A DNA stretch of 64,000 nt from Gammaproteobacteria bacterium. Lineage in GTDB: Bacteria > Pseudomonadota > Gammaproteobacteria > Steroidobacterales > XN24. The notes below the pieces were generated by a model. It made no database searches and was not told the DNA's origin. It saw only the letters and a list, made by a program, of their open reading frames with translations. The position numbers were made by a program, and so were the translations under genes. Of this stretch, positions 1 through 8,947 are shown piece after piece. How positions within the stretch are numbered: the stretch's first letter is position 1; each line of letters opens with the position of its first letter. The stretch covers positions 1 to 64,000 of the forward strand of contig JAHEFR010000006.1 in assembly GCA_024640085.1 (NCBI GenBank), written 5' to 3'.

Positions 1-1
1 C

Positions 2-820
2 TCAGGTCTCCACGGAGACGACGTAGGAACGGAATTTCCGTACGTTGATCACGCCGGTGTTCAGGATCAGGTACTGCCCCTTGATCCCTTGCAGCCGGCC
101 CTGGATATCGGGGGTGCGGTCGAAACTCAGGGATCGGATTTTGTCGGGATAGTCCAGCACCGGGAATTCCAGCCTCGTCACCTCAGCGGATTCTATCCGC
201 TGCACGGCATCCGGGCCGAACCGGGCGCCGATCCCGTCCAGGTCCGATCGGCACAGGTCCAGCAGCCCGCCCCGTTCCGCTACGAGATCCACCGGGTCCG
301 GCGGGCCCCTGAGCAAGGCTCTCCAGTCCGTGCGGTCGGATACGTGCTGTGCAAGGGCAGACTCGATCAGCCCCGAAATCTGGCGGGTCGCGACCTGGAA
401 GATCGGTAGCGCCTGAGTGGCGCCCTGGTCGGTCCATCGGGTCATGGACTGGTGGACGCGGGTAATGCCGACCTTCAGGCCCGAGGTGTTGGCCAGATAG
501 ACCAGGTGTGGCTGCATGCAGTGTGACTGACCCCATTCCGGTTCACGGCAGGTCCCCAGATGGAAGTGGCACCGGCTCGGCTGCAGCACGCACAGGTCGC
601 AGGCGGCCAGCTTCTGGCTGCAGGGGAAGCAATATCCCTGGCTGTAGCTCTTCTTTGTGCCACGACCACAGTGAGAGCAGAGGATCTCGCCCTGGAAGCG
701 GAGTTCGATGTCGTGGCCGATCACCGGTTGCAGGTCCAGTAACGCGTCGCCCACGGGCAGCCGGTAGGCCACCGGCGAGACCGGCGTGATTCGCATCTTG
801 CGCAAGGGTCCGGCGATCAC
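2..820 (-). CDS. DUF2797 family protein
   Basis: Complete 272-aa protein. Its N-terminal third carries a dense set of cysteines in C-x2-C style pairs (CSHC, CFPC, CDLC, then single Cys and His residues up to about residue 100), which suggests a zinc-binding domain. A segment reading LVYLANTSGLKVGITR follows. This pattern is what I know from the DUF2797 family of gamma- and actinobacteria, whose function is not established. The start is GTG; an in-frame ATG eight codons later (796) is an alternative. The next minus-strand gene (phospholipase D) lies 52 bases upstream, so both could be on one transcript. The family call is fairly secure; no biochemical role can be given. Confidence 0.8.
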   Translation of the reverse strand: MIAGPLRKMRITPVSPVAYRLPVGDALLDLQPVIGHDIELRFQGEILCSHCGRGTKKSYSQGYCFPCSQKLAACDLCVLQPSRCHFHLGTCREPEWGQSHCMQPHLVYLANTSGLKVGITRVHQSMTRWTDQGATQALPIFQVATRQISGLIESALAQHVSDRTDWRALLRGPPDPVDLVAERGGLLDLCRSDLDGIGARFGPDAVQRIESAEVTRLEFPVLDYPDKIRSLSFDRTPDIQGRLQGIKGQYLILNTGVINVRKFRSYVVSVET

Positions 821-872
821 ATCGCCGAGCCCAGATGCCAGGGGGGGAAAGCGGCCCGGGGACGCAGGCAGC

Positions 873-2408
873 TCACAGCTGGCCCTTGATGGGCAGCATC
901 CGGTAGACCCCGACCTTGAATCGTTCCCACCAGGTCGTTTCCGGGTCTTTGGTGTACACCTGCTCCTGCCCGTCGACCCAGGTCGTCCATCTCAGGTCGC
1001 CTTGCTCGTCGAGGGTGACGGTGTAGGTCCTGCCCGGGATGTCCAGATCGATCAATTCCGCCAACGCCCCGGCGAAACGGGGCGATTCCAGGATGATGCC
1101 CATCTCCGTGTTCAGGTTCTTCGATCGCGGGTCCCAGTTGAAGGTACCGATGAACAGCTCCTCGCGGTCGACGATGAAAAACTTCGCGTGCAGGGTACCG
1201 CCCGACTCGGCAAAGCCGGTCTTCTCCGTGCCCCGTATGCTGGCGTCAGGCTTGACCTCGTACAGTTCAACTCCCATACGCAGTAACGGCTTGCGGGCCG
1301 GCGCGTAGCCCGCATGCACGGCAAGATGGTTGTTGGCGGCCAGCGAGTTGGTGATGATCCTGACCCGCATGTCCCGTTCGCGGAGCTGACGAAAGCCCTC
1401 CATTGTCGTGGTCGGCACGAAGTAGGGGGAGACGATGATCAGTTCCCGCCGCCCGGCGAGGATAGCTTCGCGCAGGGACGGCACCATGGTTTCCGCAAGC
1501 CGGGCGAGATGCTTGTCGGCCTTGTCGGGGGAGTCGTACACCAACCTGTACGGCACCCATTCAATGTCCCCGGGCTTGATCTTCTCCTGGTCCATTATTT
1601 CCTGGACCACGGCTTCGTAGTCTTGGACGTTGGCGTCCACAAGGACATTGGCAATCTGCGATCGTAGCAGCGCCGATTCCTGGTTTGGCATGTCCGGCGG
1701 GTCGATCACCGCATGGACGGGCACGGACAGCCGGTTGTTCCAGTAGAGATCGAACATCTCCGAGACCTCGCGCACGACAGGACCCACGCAGACCACGTCC
1801 AGATCGCCGAAGTTGGCCACTTCGTGACCCGCAAAATACTCGTCACCGATATTGCGGCCGCCGATGATGGTGAACTCGTTATCGGCAGTGAAGGACTTGT
1901 TGTGCATGCGGCGGTTGAGCCGTCGAAAGTCGCCAGCGAAATTCAGGGATCGAGCCGATCTCCGGGCAAACGGGTTGAAGACCCGGATTTCTATGTTTGG
2001 GTGGGCATCCATAGCTACCATGCCCCGGTCGTGGCCCTTGGTGAGGATATCGTCTACCAGGATGCGAACCCTGACGCCCCTGTCGGCGGCGTTCAGTAGC
2101 TCGTTGATGATCAGCAAACCGGCCTTGTCTGCCTTGATCAGGTAGTACTGCACATCGATGGTCCGTTCCGCCATCCGGGCGCCGGCGATTCTGAGGGCCA
2201 GAGCCGAAACGGCATCCGGGACAATCACGAATCCGGACCGGCCGCCGTGATCGCCGACAAAATGGGCTGCGCGGCGCCCCAACAAGGTATCGGCAGTATC
2301 GGTGACGGCGTAGCTCGGTGTCTTTGGAGCATCGAAGTCGACCGAAGCGCATGCCGCGAGAGTCAGCAGCAGGAGGATCAGTGCCGGACGTAGGAGAGCG
2401 GAATTCAT
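873..2408 (-). CDS. Phospholipase D-family lipoprotein, cardiolipin synthase C-like
   Basis: 511-aa protein with a lipoprotein signal peptide: hydrophobic residues 7-18, then LTLAAC with the lipidated Cys at 20. Two PLD (HKD) motifs are visible. The first has HNK at 169-171 followed by IIGGRN; the second has HAKFFIVD at 407-414 followed by GTFNWDPRS. The spacing and length fit ClsC/YmdC-type enzymes, which make cardiolipin by phosphatidyl transfer between phospholipids. The ATG at 2408 was chosen because it puts the signal peptide at the N-terminus; an upstream in-frame extension of 27 codons gives a non-signal sequence. ymdB, the usual ClsC partner, is absent. A general phospholipase D remains possible. 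Confidence 0.85.
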   Translation of the reverse strand: MNSALLRPALILLLLTLAACASVDFDAPKTPSYAVTDTADTLLGRRAAHFVGDHGGRSGFVIVPDAVSALALRIAGARMAERTIDVQYYLIKADKAGLLIINELLNAADRGVRVRILVDDILTKGHDRGMVAMDAHPNIEIRVFNPFARRSARSLNFAGDFRRLNRRMHNKSFTADNEFTIIGGRNIGDEYFAGHEVANFGDLDVVCVGPVVREVSEMFDLYWNNRLSVPVHAVIDPPDMPNQESALLRSQIANVLVDANVQDYEAVVQEIMDQEKIKPGDIEWVPYRLVYDSPDKADKHLARLAETMVPSLREAILAGRRELIIVSPYFVPTTTMEGFRQLRERDMRVRIITNSLAANNHLAVHAGYAPARKPLLRMGVELYEVKPDASIRGTEKTGFAESGGTLHAKFFIVDREELFIGTFNWDPRSKNLNTEMGIILESPRFAGALAELIDLDIPGRTYTVTLDEQGDLRWTTWVDGQEQVYTKDPETTWWERFKVGVYRMLPIKGQL

Positions 2409-2596
2409 CGATCTTTTCTTTTCATGCGCACGGTCGGTCGGGCAGCGGGTACGCCAGAACAAGCCACCACGGCCCACACCGCGGTGCACGGCGTCCCTGT
2501 CTGGTCAGCGTCAGTATAGCGACCACGGCCAGATCCCCGGCGAACCCTGTCCAACCGACGCGCCGGCCGACGGCTGGCCGATAGCGCCAGCGGGCC

Positions 2597-3382
2597 CTAG
2601 GGCCGGCCCTCCACCTGAAAACCGTTGACGGCGAAGCCGCCGTCGATGGCAAGGCATTGGCCGGTCACATACCCCGAACCCGGCATGCAGAGGAAGGCGA
2701 CCACGGTGGCGACTTCCTCCGGTTCCCCGATCCGTCCCATAGGAGTCCGGGACAGCACCGCCGATCGGAAGCCGTCGTCCTCGAGGACCTGGCGGGCCAG
2801 GGGCGTATCGATATACCACGGCGCGACGGCATTGACCCTTACGCCGAGTGACGCCCACTCCACGGCCAGGTTCCGGGTCATCTGGATCATCGCGGCCTTG
2901 GTCATGGCGTAGGGCGCTCCCGTGCAGATATGGGTCAGCCCGGCCACCGAGGAGACGTTGACGATGCTGCCGCCGGAATCCCGCATGTGCGCCAGGCACA
3001 GTCGGCTCATGTGATAGGCGGAGTCGAGATTACAGCGGAAGATCCGTTCGATCTCCCCATCGCTGTAGTCCGCGGCCGGCTTCCGGATGTTGGTGCCGAC
3101 GTTGTTCACCAATGCGTCCAAGCGGTCTCCGCGGGATTCCACGGCGACGAGGACCTGCTCACGCCCCTCGGCGGTCGCGACGTCGCTGACGACACCATGG
3201 GCACTGAGCCCACGCTCCCGGTACGCTGCGTTCTGCTCTTCCACCAGCCGGGGGTCTCGTGCAGCGAAATATACCTGTGCCCCGAGAGCGAGGAATTCCT
3301 CCACTACGGCTTTGCCGATGCCCCGGGTACCTCCGGTCACCAGCGCGGTCCGGCCTTTCAGATTCCATCGTTCCCTGGTCAT
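2597..3382 (-). CDS. SDR family oxidoreductase, tropinone reductase-like
   Basis: 261-aa classical short-chain dehydrogenase. It has the nucleotide-binding motif TGGTRGIG near residue 16, the NNVGTN variant of the NNAG motif, and an active-site Ser/Tyr/Lys arrangement (VNVSS, then YAMTK). The wording of these motifs resembles the plant tropinone-reductase-like subfamily. The start at 3382 is preceded by GAGGAA at nine bases; an upstream in-frame ATG gives an arginine-rich extension with no support. The gene is divergent from lipA. The substrate cannot be inferred from sequence. Confidence 0.85.
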   Translation of the reverse strand: MTRERWNLKGRTALVTGGTRGIGKAVVEEFLALGAQVYFAARDPRLVEEQNAAYRERGLSAHGVVSDVATAEGREQVLVAVESRGDRLDALVNNVGTNIRKPAADYSDGEIERIFRCNLDSAYHMSRLCLAHMRDSGGSIVNVSSVAGLTHICTGAPYAMTKAAMIQMTRNLAVEWASLGVRVNAVAPWYIDTPLARQVLEDDGFRSAVLSRTPMGRIGEPEEVATVVAFLCMPGSGYVTGQCLAIDGGFAVNGFQVEGRP

Positions 3383-3520
3383 GCTTGGAGATTCCTCTAG
3401 CCGCGATCGACGACGGGAGCGGGGATGCATGTGCCCGCGAGCCAACGCGCCCACGTTTCATTGTCCCCCGCCCCGTGCGAGAATAGCCAGTCCCGCAATC
3501 ATTCTCCAAAGACGTTATTC

Positions 3521-4525
3521 GTGAGCACATTCAAGGGCATACCGGTCGTCCGGAGCGGTTCGAAATTCCGCACGGAGCAGGGCTTCTCTGCCATCAAGAA
3601 CGGCGTGAAGTCCAATGCCCGTCACAGCGCGTCGCCGATCGAGCGCAAACCCGCCTGGATCAAGGCCCGTATGCCTTCCGGTCCCGGCTACCAGCGTGTC
3701 AGGGAGAATGTCCGCGAGCATCGTCTGGCGACGGTCTGCGAGGAGTCCATGTGTCCCAACATCGGCGAGTGCTGGAACCATGGCACCGCCACTCTGATGA
3801 TCATGGGATCCGTCTGTACGCGGGCGTGCCAGTTCTGTGCCGTGGATACCGGGAATCCGGGTGGCTGGCTGGACCCGGAGGAACCGTCGAATTCCGCTCG
3901 CTCCGTCCAGTTGATGGGCCTGCGTTACGTGGTGATCACCTCCGTCGATCGCGACGACCTCACGGATGGCGGCGCAGCCCATTACGCGGCCTGCGTGCGT
4001 GAGATCAAGCGGCTCAATCCGGACACCGCCGTCGAAGCGCTGACGCCCGATTTCCGCGGCAGGCTGGCTGACGTCGACACGGTGCTTGCTTCAGGACTCG
4101 ACGTGTTCGCACAGAACATCGAGACCGTGCGCCGGCTGACCCATCCGGTCAGGGATCGACGGGCAGGTTACGCACAGACCCTTTCGGTGCTGGGCCACGC
4201 CAAACGGACGCGGGGGGATGTGCTCACCAAGACCAGCCTGATGCTGGGCCTGGGAGAAACCGACGAGGAGATCCATCAGAGCCTCCGTGATCTCCGGGCC
4301 ATCGGAGTGGACGTGGTCACACTTGGCCAGTATCTCCGGCCCACCGCCAACCACCTGCCGGTCGAGCGGTTCGTGACGCCCGAAGAGTTCGCGCGTTACC
4401 GCCGATGGGGCCTCGATCTCGGTTTCCTCGAAGTCGTTTCCGGCGCCCTGGTCCGCTCAAGCTACCGGGCCGACCAGGTGCTCGAGCGCAACAACGTCGG
4501 CCTGTCGGATCCGGCACTCGTCTGA
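3521..4525 (+). CDS. lipA: Lipoyl synthase
   Basis: Radical SAM enzyme that inserts two sulfur atoms into octanoyl groups bound to E2 or H proteins. From the GTG at 3521 the protein is 334 aa. The auxiliary cluster cysteines are C73, C78 and C84 (C-x4-C-x5-C), the radical SAM cysteines are C99, C103 and C106 (C-x3-C-x2-C), and the C-terminal RSSY motif is at 312-315. All seven hallmark residues are therefore present. The start is uncertain: the frame is open upstream to an ATG at 3425, but that segment overlaps the divergent SDR promoter and looks non-coding. lipB is not in the window, so lipoylation may rely on an unlinked lipB. Confidence 0.95.
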   Translation: MSTFKGIPVVRSGSKFRTEQGFSAIKNGVKSNARHSASPIERKPAWIKARMPSGPGYQRVRENVREHRLATVCEESMCPNIGECWNHGTATLMIMGSVCTRACQFCAVDTGNPGGWLDPEEPSNSARSVQLMGLRYVVITSVDRDDLTDGGAAHYAACVREIKRLNPDTAVEALTPDFRGRLADVDTVLASGLDVFAQNIETVRRLTHPVRDRRAGYAQTLSVLGHAKRTRGDVLTKTSLMLGLGETDEEIHQSLRDLRAIGVDVVTLGQYLRPTANHLPVERFVTPEEFARYRRWGLDLGFLEVVSGALVRSSYRADQVLERNNVGLSDPALV

Positions 4526-4595
4526 TCGCAGCGAGCTGCAACCCTTCGGGCTCCTCCGGCGTCTAATCCGATGAACACGCCCGAGGAGACACGAC

Positions 4596-4754
4596 GTGAA
4601 CAGACTGCAGAAGATCAGCTTGAGGCTGGCCAGGGAAAGCCGGTCAAAGCCCCCCGGAAGGCGGTCCGACAGCGAGTCGCGCCGTCTTCGCAAGGGCACC
4701 TGGCGCAAGATCGCCGAGCGGCTCGGGCGATATCCTCACCGCTATGACGACTGA
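4596..4754 (+). CDS. Possible small basic protein (52 aa)
   Basis: Short frame starting GTG with GAGGAG seven bases upstream, a better Shine-Dalgarno than many real genes here have. The peptide is strongly basic, rich in Arg and Ser, with a WRKIAERLGRYPHRYDD-like tail. It fills the otherwise empty 320-base gap between lipA and sohB. A second overlapping frame opens at the ATG at 4571. I recognise no family. Arg-rich reading is common by chance in high-GC DNA, so this is a low-confidence call resting on the ribosome-binding site. Confidence 0.3.
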   Translation: MNRLQKISLRLARESRSKPPGRRSDSESRRLRKGTWRKIAERLGRYPHRYDD

Positions 4755-4845
4755 ATTTCCAGACTACCCGCCGCCCCCGATGTATAGCGGGCCGTAAGCC
4801 GGTACCATAGCCCGTCTTCTGGCATTCGGGTGCCGAGGGCGAGCA

Positions 4846-5874
4846 GTGACCGAATTCTTCGTCGACTACGGCCTCTTTCTGGCCAAGACCCTTACCGTCG
4901 TGGCGGCGGCGGTATTCATTATCGGGGCCGTGACGGCTGCGTCCAGGAGACAACGGGATCCAGGCGGACTGACCGTCAGGAATCTCAATGATCGTTACCG
5001 CGAACTTGCGGACAGCCTGCGCAAGGAGATCCTTCCCAAAAAGGAGTACAAGGCCCTCGCCAAGAAGGCAAAGTCCGAGCGCAAGGCGCGGGGCAAGCAA
5101 ACCGCCGAGCGACGTCCGCGTCTCTACGTGCTCGACTTCCATGGGGATATCAAGGCCACTGCGGTCACCAGTCTGCGCCACGAGGTGAGCGCCGTGCTCT
5201 CCGTCGCCGGTGAGCACGACGAGGTTCTGCTGCGGCTGGAGAATTACGGCGGACTGGTCCACGAGCACGGCCTGGCGGCCTCACAGCTGGCCCGTCTCCG
5301 CGAGCGCGATATCCCGTTGACGGTGGCGGTGGACAAGGTGGCCGCCAGCGGTGGCTACATGATGGCCTGTGTGGGCAACCGCATCGTCAGCGCGCCCTTC
5401 GCCGTCATCGGCTCCATCGGTGTGCTGGCCCAGATCCCGAATTTCTACCGACTCCTGGACCAGCACGGCGTGGAGGTCGAGCAGGTCAAGGCCGGTCGCT
5501 TCAAGCGCACCGTGACGATGTTCGGCAGGAATACGGAGGAGGACCGGGCCAAGCTGGCAGAGGAACTCGAGGATGTCCATCGTCTCTTTCGCGATCTGAT
5601 TGTCAGGTACCGGCCGGAGCTCGACATCGACAAGGTTTCCACCGGCGAGCACTGGTATGGCCGTATGGCCATGGAACTGGGTCTGGTGGATGCGCTGGAG
5701 ACCAGCGACGATCGCCTCATGGCGAGCTTCGAGACCAGGGACCTCTATTCCGTCCGCTGGAAAGGCCGCAAGACGCTGACAGAGAAAGTGGTCGCTGCCG
5801 TGGAAGGCAGCGCGGATGCTATCGTCAGGGGTGTCACCCGGGCGGCCGAAGAGAGCCGCTTCGGGAAGGGCTGA
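4846..5874 (+). CDS. sohB: SohB-type inner membrane S49 protease
   Basis: 342-aa signal-peptide-peptidase-like protease. One N-terminal membrane segment (about 10-31) is followed by a charged linker (50-90) and the S49 domain. The nucleophile lies in AASGGYMMA (Ser168), with a candidate general-base lysine in VKAGRFK around 215-220, followed by the APFAVIGSIGV segment typical of the family. Length and the N-terminal SohB-specific region match SohB rather than SppA. The start is GTG preceded by GAGGGCGA. It probably degrades membrane-inserted signal peptides or misfolded periplasmic proteins. An L,D-transpeptidase follows only 4 bases downstream, so the two are likely cotranscribed. Confidence 0.92.
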   Translation: MTEFFVDYGLFLAKTLTVVAAAVFIIGAVTAASRRQRDPGGLTVRNLNDRYRELADSLRKEILPKKEYKALAKKAKSERKARGKQTAERRPRLYVLDFHGDIKATAVTSLRHEVSAVLSVAGEHDEVLLRLENYGGLVHEHGLAASQLARLRERDIPLTVAVDKVAASGGYMMACVGNRIVSAPFAVIGSIGVLAQIPNFYRLLDQHGVEVEQVKAGRFKRTVTMFGRNTEEDRAKLAEELEDVHRLFRDLIVRYRPELDIDKVSTGEHWYGRMAMELGLVDALETSDDRLMASFETRDLYSVRWKGRKTLTEKVVAAVEGSADAIVRGVTRAAEESRFGKG

Positions 5875-5878
5875 ATCC

Positions 5879-6964
5879 ATGACCCGCGCCAGGCTTCCGT
5901 TACCGACCAGACGCCCTGCACGCGCTCCGATATGCCGTGGAGCTGTCCTGGCGGCGATCCTGGCGGCCCCCATGACATCCGTTGCCACCGAGCCGCATCC
6001 GGATCCCATCCGCTCACATGAGTTCGAATTACGAGCCGACGACCCGGTCGTCGGCGGACTCCAGCGGATTCGTGCCCGCCAGGAAGATACGCTTTCGGAT
6101 CTGGGGCGCGTCTTCAACCTGGGTTACGAAGAGATCACGCGAGCCAATCCGGGCGTGGATCCATGGCTGCCCGGCAACGGCACCGAGATCCTCCTGCCGA
6201 CCCTGTTCGTGCTTCCCGAGGCGGAGCCCAGGGGCCTGGTACTGAACATGGCCGGTATGCGGCTCTATTATTTCCGCCCCGCCGGGGCGGGCGGTGCACG
6301 GACGGTTTACACGCACCCCATCGGCATCGGCCGGGTCGGCTGGTCGACTCCGCTGGGTAAGACTCGTGTCACCGCCAAGGCGACGGACCCGAGCTGGTAC
6401 GTTCCCGAGTCCGTGCGCGAGGAACATGCGGCCGAGGGCGATCCGCTGCCCAGGATCGTGCCGCCGGGGCCGGACAATCCCCTGGGCCGGCACGTGCTGA
6501 GGCTGGCGATGCCGAGTTACCTGATTCACGGGACCAACAAGCCCTGGGGTGTCGGCATGCGTGTGAGCCACGGTTGCATCCGGCTATACCCGGAAGACAT
6601 CGAGGCCCTTTTTGCCATGGTGCCGGTGGACACCCCGGTAGTGATCGTGGATCAGCCGTATCTGGCTGGCTGGCACGAAGGCCGCCTGCTATTCACCGCA
6701 TATCACCCGCTCGAGGAAAAGGGCGGTGACTGGCTGGAGGCCCTCGAACTCCTCGACCGGCGCATGAAGTCGGCACCGGAGGGTGCGTCAATGGCGCCCA
6801 TCGACTGGGGGAGGGTGGCCCGTATCACCCGGGAGGGTATGGGGGTCGCGTTCCCGGTTCAGGAAGACGCTCCGGATCTGCGGCAGTGGCTGTCCGCCGC
6901 GCCTACTGTGAGGATAGAAGCCGTGGCGAACTACAGTCCCGAATCGGGCGCGGCCCGCGAATAG
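5879..6964 (+). CDS. L,D-transpeptidase with LysM-like domain (YkuD family)
   Basis: 361-aa exported cell-wall enzyme. A basic N-terminus and hydrophobic stretch (about 19-32) form a signal sequence, then a LysM-like region (about 65-108, with TLSDLGRVF and GTEILLP), then the YkuD domain. The catalytic signature is HGTNKPWGVG (His218) followed by SHGCIRL (Cys233). This is the ErfK/YbiS/YcfS type, which forms 3-3 peptidoglycan cross-links or attaches lipoprotein to peptidoglycan. The ATG start lies 4 bases after sohB stops. The C-terminal 110 residues beyond the catalytic domain are the usual tail of the YbiS type. Confidence 0.93.
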   Translation: MTRARLPLPTRRPARAPICRGAVLAAILAAPMTSVATEPHPDPIRSHEFELRADDPVVGGLQRIRARQEDTLSDLGRVFNLGYEEITRANPGVDPWLPGNGTEILLPTLFVLPEAEPRGLVLNMAGMRLYYFRPAGAGGARTVYTHPIGIGRVGWSTPLGKTRVTAKATDPSWYVPESVREEHAAEGDPLPRIVPPGPDNPLGRHVLRLAMPSYLIHGTNKPWGVGMRVSHGCIRLYPEDIEALFAMVPVDTPVVIVDQPYLAGWHEGRLLFTAYHPLEEKGGDWLEALELLDRRMKSAPEGASMAPIDWGRVARITREGMGVAFPVQEDAPDLRQWLSAAPTVRIEAVANYSPESGAARE

Positions 6965-7030
6965 CCCAGCAATGCCCGCAACCGTCCCCGCGGGGCTCTC
7001 CCGGCCACCCACGCCGAGCGAGGTTCGGCG

Positions 7031-8092
7031 ATGAGTCAATCGCCCGCCGTCTCCCTCGGGCGGGTCTGCGTCATCCGCCTGTCCTCTATCGGTGACGTCT
7101 GCAATGCGGTGTCGGCCGTCCAGGCAATACAGAGACACGACCCCGGGTGCCGGATCACCTGGGTCATCGGCGCCGTGGAGGCAGGGCTGATCGGCGACAT
7201 CCCCGGGGTCGAGTTCCTCGTCTACGACAAGGACCGCGGGCTCGGCGGGGTCCGCGACCTCCGGCGCAGCCTCAAGGGCCGGCGTTTCGACGTGCTCCTT
7301 CACATGCAGGTGTCCCTGCGTGCCAGCGTCGTGAGCCTGATGACCCGCGCGCCGCTTCGCGTAGGATTCGATCGCGCGCGGGCGGCCGAGGGGCAGTGGC
7401 TGTTTACCAATCGCCGCATTGACGCCCGCCAGCACGCCCATGTGCTTGACGGGTTCCGCGCATTCGCCAGCGCCGTCGGCGTACCCGAGAATGAGCCGTC
7501 CTGGGATATCCCGGTGCCCGAGACCGACCGGGAATGGGCCCGCAGCGTGTTGCCTGACGGCCGGCCAGTGCTAGGGATCGTGCCCGCCGCGAGCGATCCG
7601 GAGCGCGACTGGACCGCGGACGGCTACGCGGCACTCGCCGCCCACGCCCTTGACCGGGGATTCAGGGTGGCGCTCTTCGGCGGAGGATCGGAGCGGGAAA
7701 GGGATCTCGGCGGGGAGATACGCATGCGCCTCGCGCGGCCGGTCTCGGACCTCATCGGACACACCACGCTGAAGCAGCTCCTCGCCTTGCTCGAGAGGAC
7801 AGGGCTCCTGTTGGCGCCGGACACCGGGCCGGTTCATATGGCCGTGGCCCTGGGTGTCCCCGTGATCGGACTGTACTGCCACTCGAATCCGCGCAGGACG
7901 GGGCCCTACCACTACCGGGAGTACGTGGTTAACCACTACGACCGCCTGTGCGAGGAGCGTCGCGGGGCACCGTGGCAGCAGCTTCCCTGGGGGGGGCGCA
8001 TCAAGGGCCACGGCTTGATGGCGGGGATCCGCCCCGAGGAGGTCGTCGCCATGTTCGAGCGTGTCGTCGCCGAGCAGCAGCTTGCTCCCTGA
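7031..8092 (+). CDS. Glycosyltransferase family 9 protein (heptosyltransferase-like)
   Basis: 353-aa protein starting with VCVIRLSSIGDVCNAVSAVQAI, the N-terminal Rossmann signature of GT9 enzymes such as WaaC, WaaF and WaaQ. The C-terminal half has the sugar-nucleotide-binding pattern APDTGPVHMAVALGVPVIGLY. GT9 enzymes add heptose to the lipopolysaccharide core. No other LPS genes are adjacent, so the acceptor is unknown. SD-like GAGCGAGG precedes the ATG at 7031. It ends 10 bases from a convergent SDR gene. Confidence 0.9.
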   Translation: MSQSPAVSLGRVCVIRLSSIGDVCNAVSAVQAIQRHDPGCRITWVIGAVEAGLIGDIPGVEFLVYDKDRGLGGVRDLRRSLKGRRFDVLLHMQVSLRASVVSLMTRAPLRVGFDRARAAEGQWLFTNRRIDARQHAHVLDGFRAFASAVGVPENEPSWDIPVPETDREWARSVLPDGRPVLGIVPAASDPERDWTADGYAALAAHALDRGFRVALFGGGSERERDLGGEIRMRLARPVSDLIGHTTLKQLLALLERTGLLLAPDTGPVHMAVALGVPVIGLYCHSNPRRTGPYHYREYVVNHYDRLCEERRGAPWQQLPWGGRIKGHGLMAGIRPEEVVAMFERVVAEQQLAP

Positions 8093-8102
8093 ACAGCCGG
8101 GA

Positions 8103-8927
8103 TCAGTCCCGCCAGACCTTGCTCTTGATGATGCTGTCTCGCAGGGCGTCCGGGAGCCAGCGGAGCACGGCCAGTGATCTGGCGTCGGTTCCGACCAGGT
8201 ATCGGTTGTTCGGCGACTCATCCGTGAGGGCCTTTAGCACCACCTCGGCGACCCGTTCCGGCGGTATGCCCCGGGGATCCCGGTTGAGCTTTTCCAGCAG
8301 CGCGACCAGCGGCGCGTACAGCTTGCGCAGCGAGGCGCTCTCCGATCTCCTGCCCTCGTCCCGCTCAGCGCCCTTGGTCCAGATCTCGGTCTGGATGCTG
8401 CCGGGCTCGACGGCGATCACCCGGATCCCGAAAGGCGACAGCTCCACCCGCAGCGACTCGGTGATGGCCTCTACCGCGAATTTGGATCCCGCGTACACCG
8501 ATACACCGGGGAGGGCCACCAGCCCCGATATGGACGAGATATTGACGATGCGGCCGCCGCTTTCCCGGAGCATGGGCAGGCAGGCCCGCGTCAGCAAGAC
8601 CAGGCCCAGGACATTGACATCGTAGGTGGCGCGGATCTCCTCCTCGGACATCAGTTCCAGCGGTCCGCCAAAGTACAGGCCGGCGTTGTTCACCAGTGCG
8701 CCGAGCCCGCCATCGTCCTCGATCCGGCAGACGGTCGCGGTGATGTCCTCCGGGCGGGTAACGTCCAGCCGGACGGGACGCAGGTCGCCGACGGCGGCCT
8801 CGGCCAGGTCGGCCTCGTCCCGGGTCTTGCGGACCCCGGCATAAACGGTCAGGCCACGCTCGGACAACATCAGGGCGGTGGACCGCCCGATCCCCGTCGA
8901 GGCGCCGGTCACCAGTACGCTGGTCAT
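8103..8927 (-). CDS. SDR family oxidoreductase
   Basis: 274-aa classical SDR. VLVTGASTGIGRST is at the N-terminus, NNAGLYFGGP is in the middle, and the catalytic SSISG...YAGSK pair follows, then PGSIQT. The length with an about 30-residue C-terminal extension (RYLVGTDARSL) matches the family often annotated as oxidoreductases related to retinol/17-beta-hydroxysteroid dehydrogenases. The start has GGGAGA six bases upstream. It sits 20 bases downstream of the Calx-beta protein gene in the same direction, so the two are probably cotranscribed although no functional link is evident. Confidence 0.87.
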   Translation of the reverse strand: MTSVLVTGASTGIGRSTALMLSERGLTVYAGVRKTRDEADLAEAAVGDLRPVRLDVTRPEDITATVCRIEDDGGLGALVNNAGLYFGGPLELMSEEEIRATYDVNVLGLVLLTRACLPMLRESGGRIVNISSISGLVALPGVSVYAGSKFAVEAITESLRVELSPFGIRVIAVEPGSIQTEIWTKGAERDEGRRSESASLRKLYAPLVALLEKLNRDPRGIPPERVAEVVLKALTDESPNNRYLVGTDARSLAVLRWLPDALRDSIIKSKVWRD

Positions 8928-8947
8928 GTGGGTCTCCCGGTAGCGGG

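Noticed and set aside
2395-2412. Shared start context GATC(G/A)ATGAATTC at 2408 and 10420
   Set aside because: Both genes start Met-Asn-Ser; with two cases the similarity is within chance.
7031-8092. LPS core heptosyltransferase with specific name (waaC/waaF)
   Set aside because: GT9 membership is clear, but no other core genes and no distinguishing residues let me choose a member.
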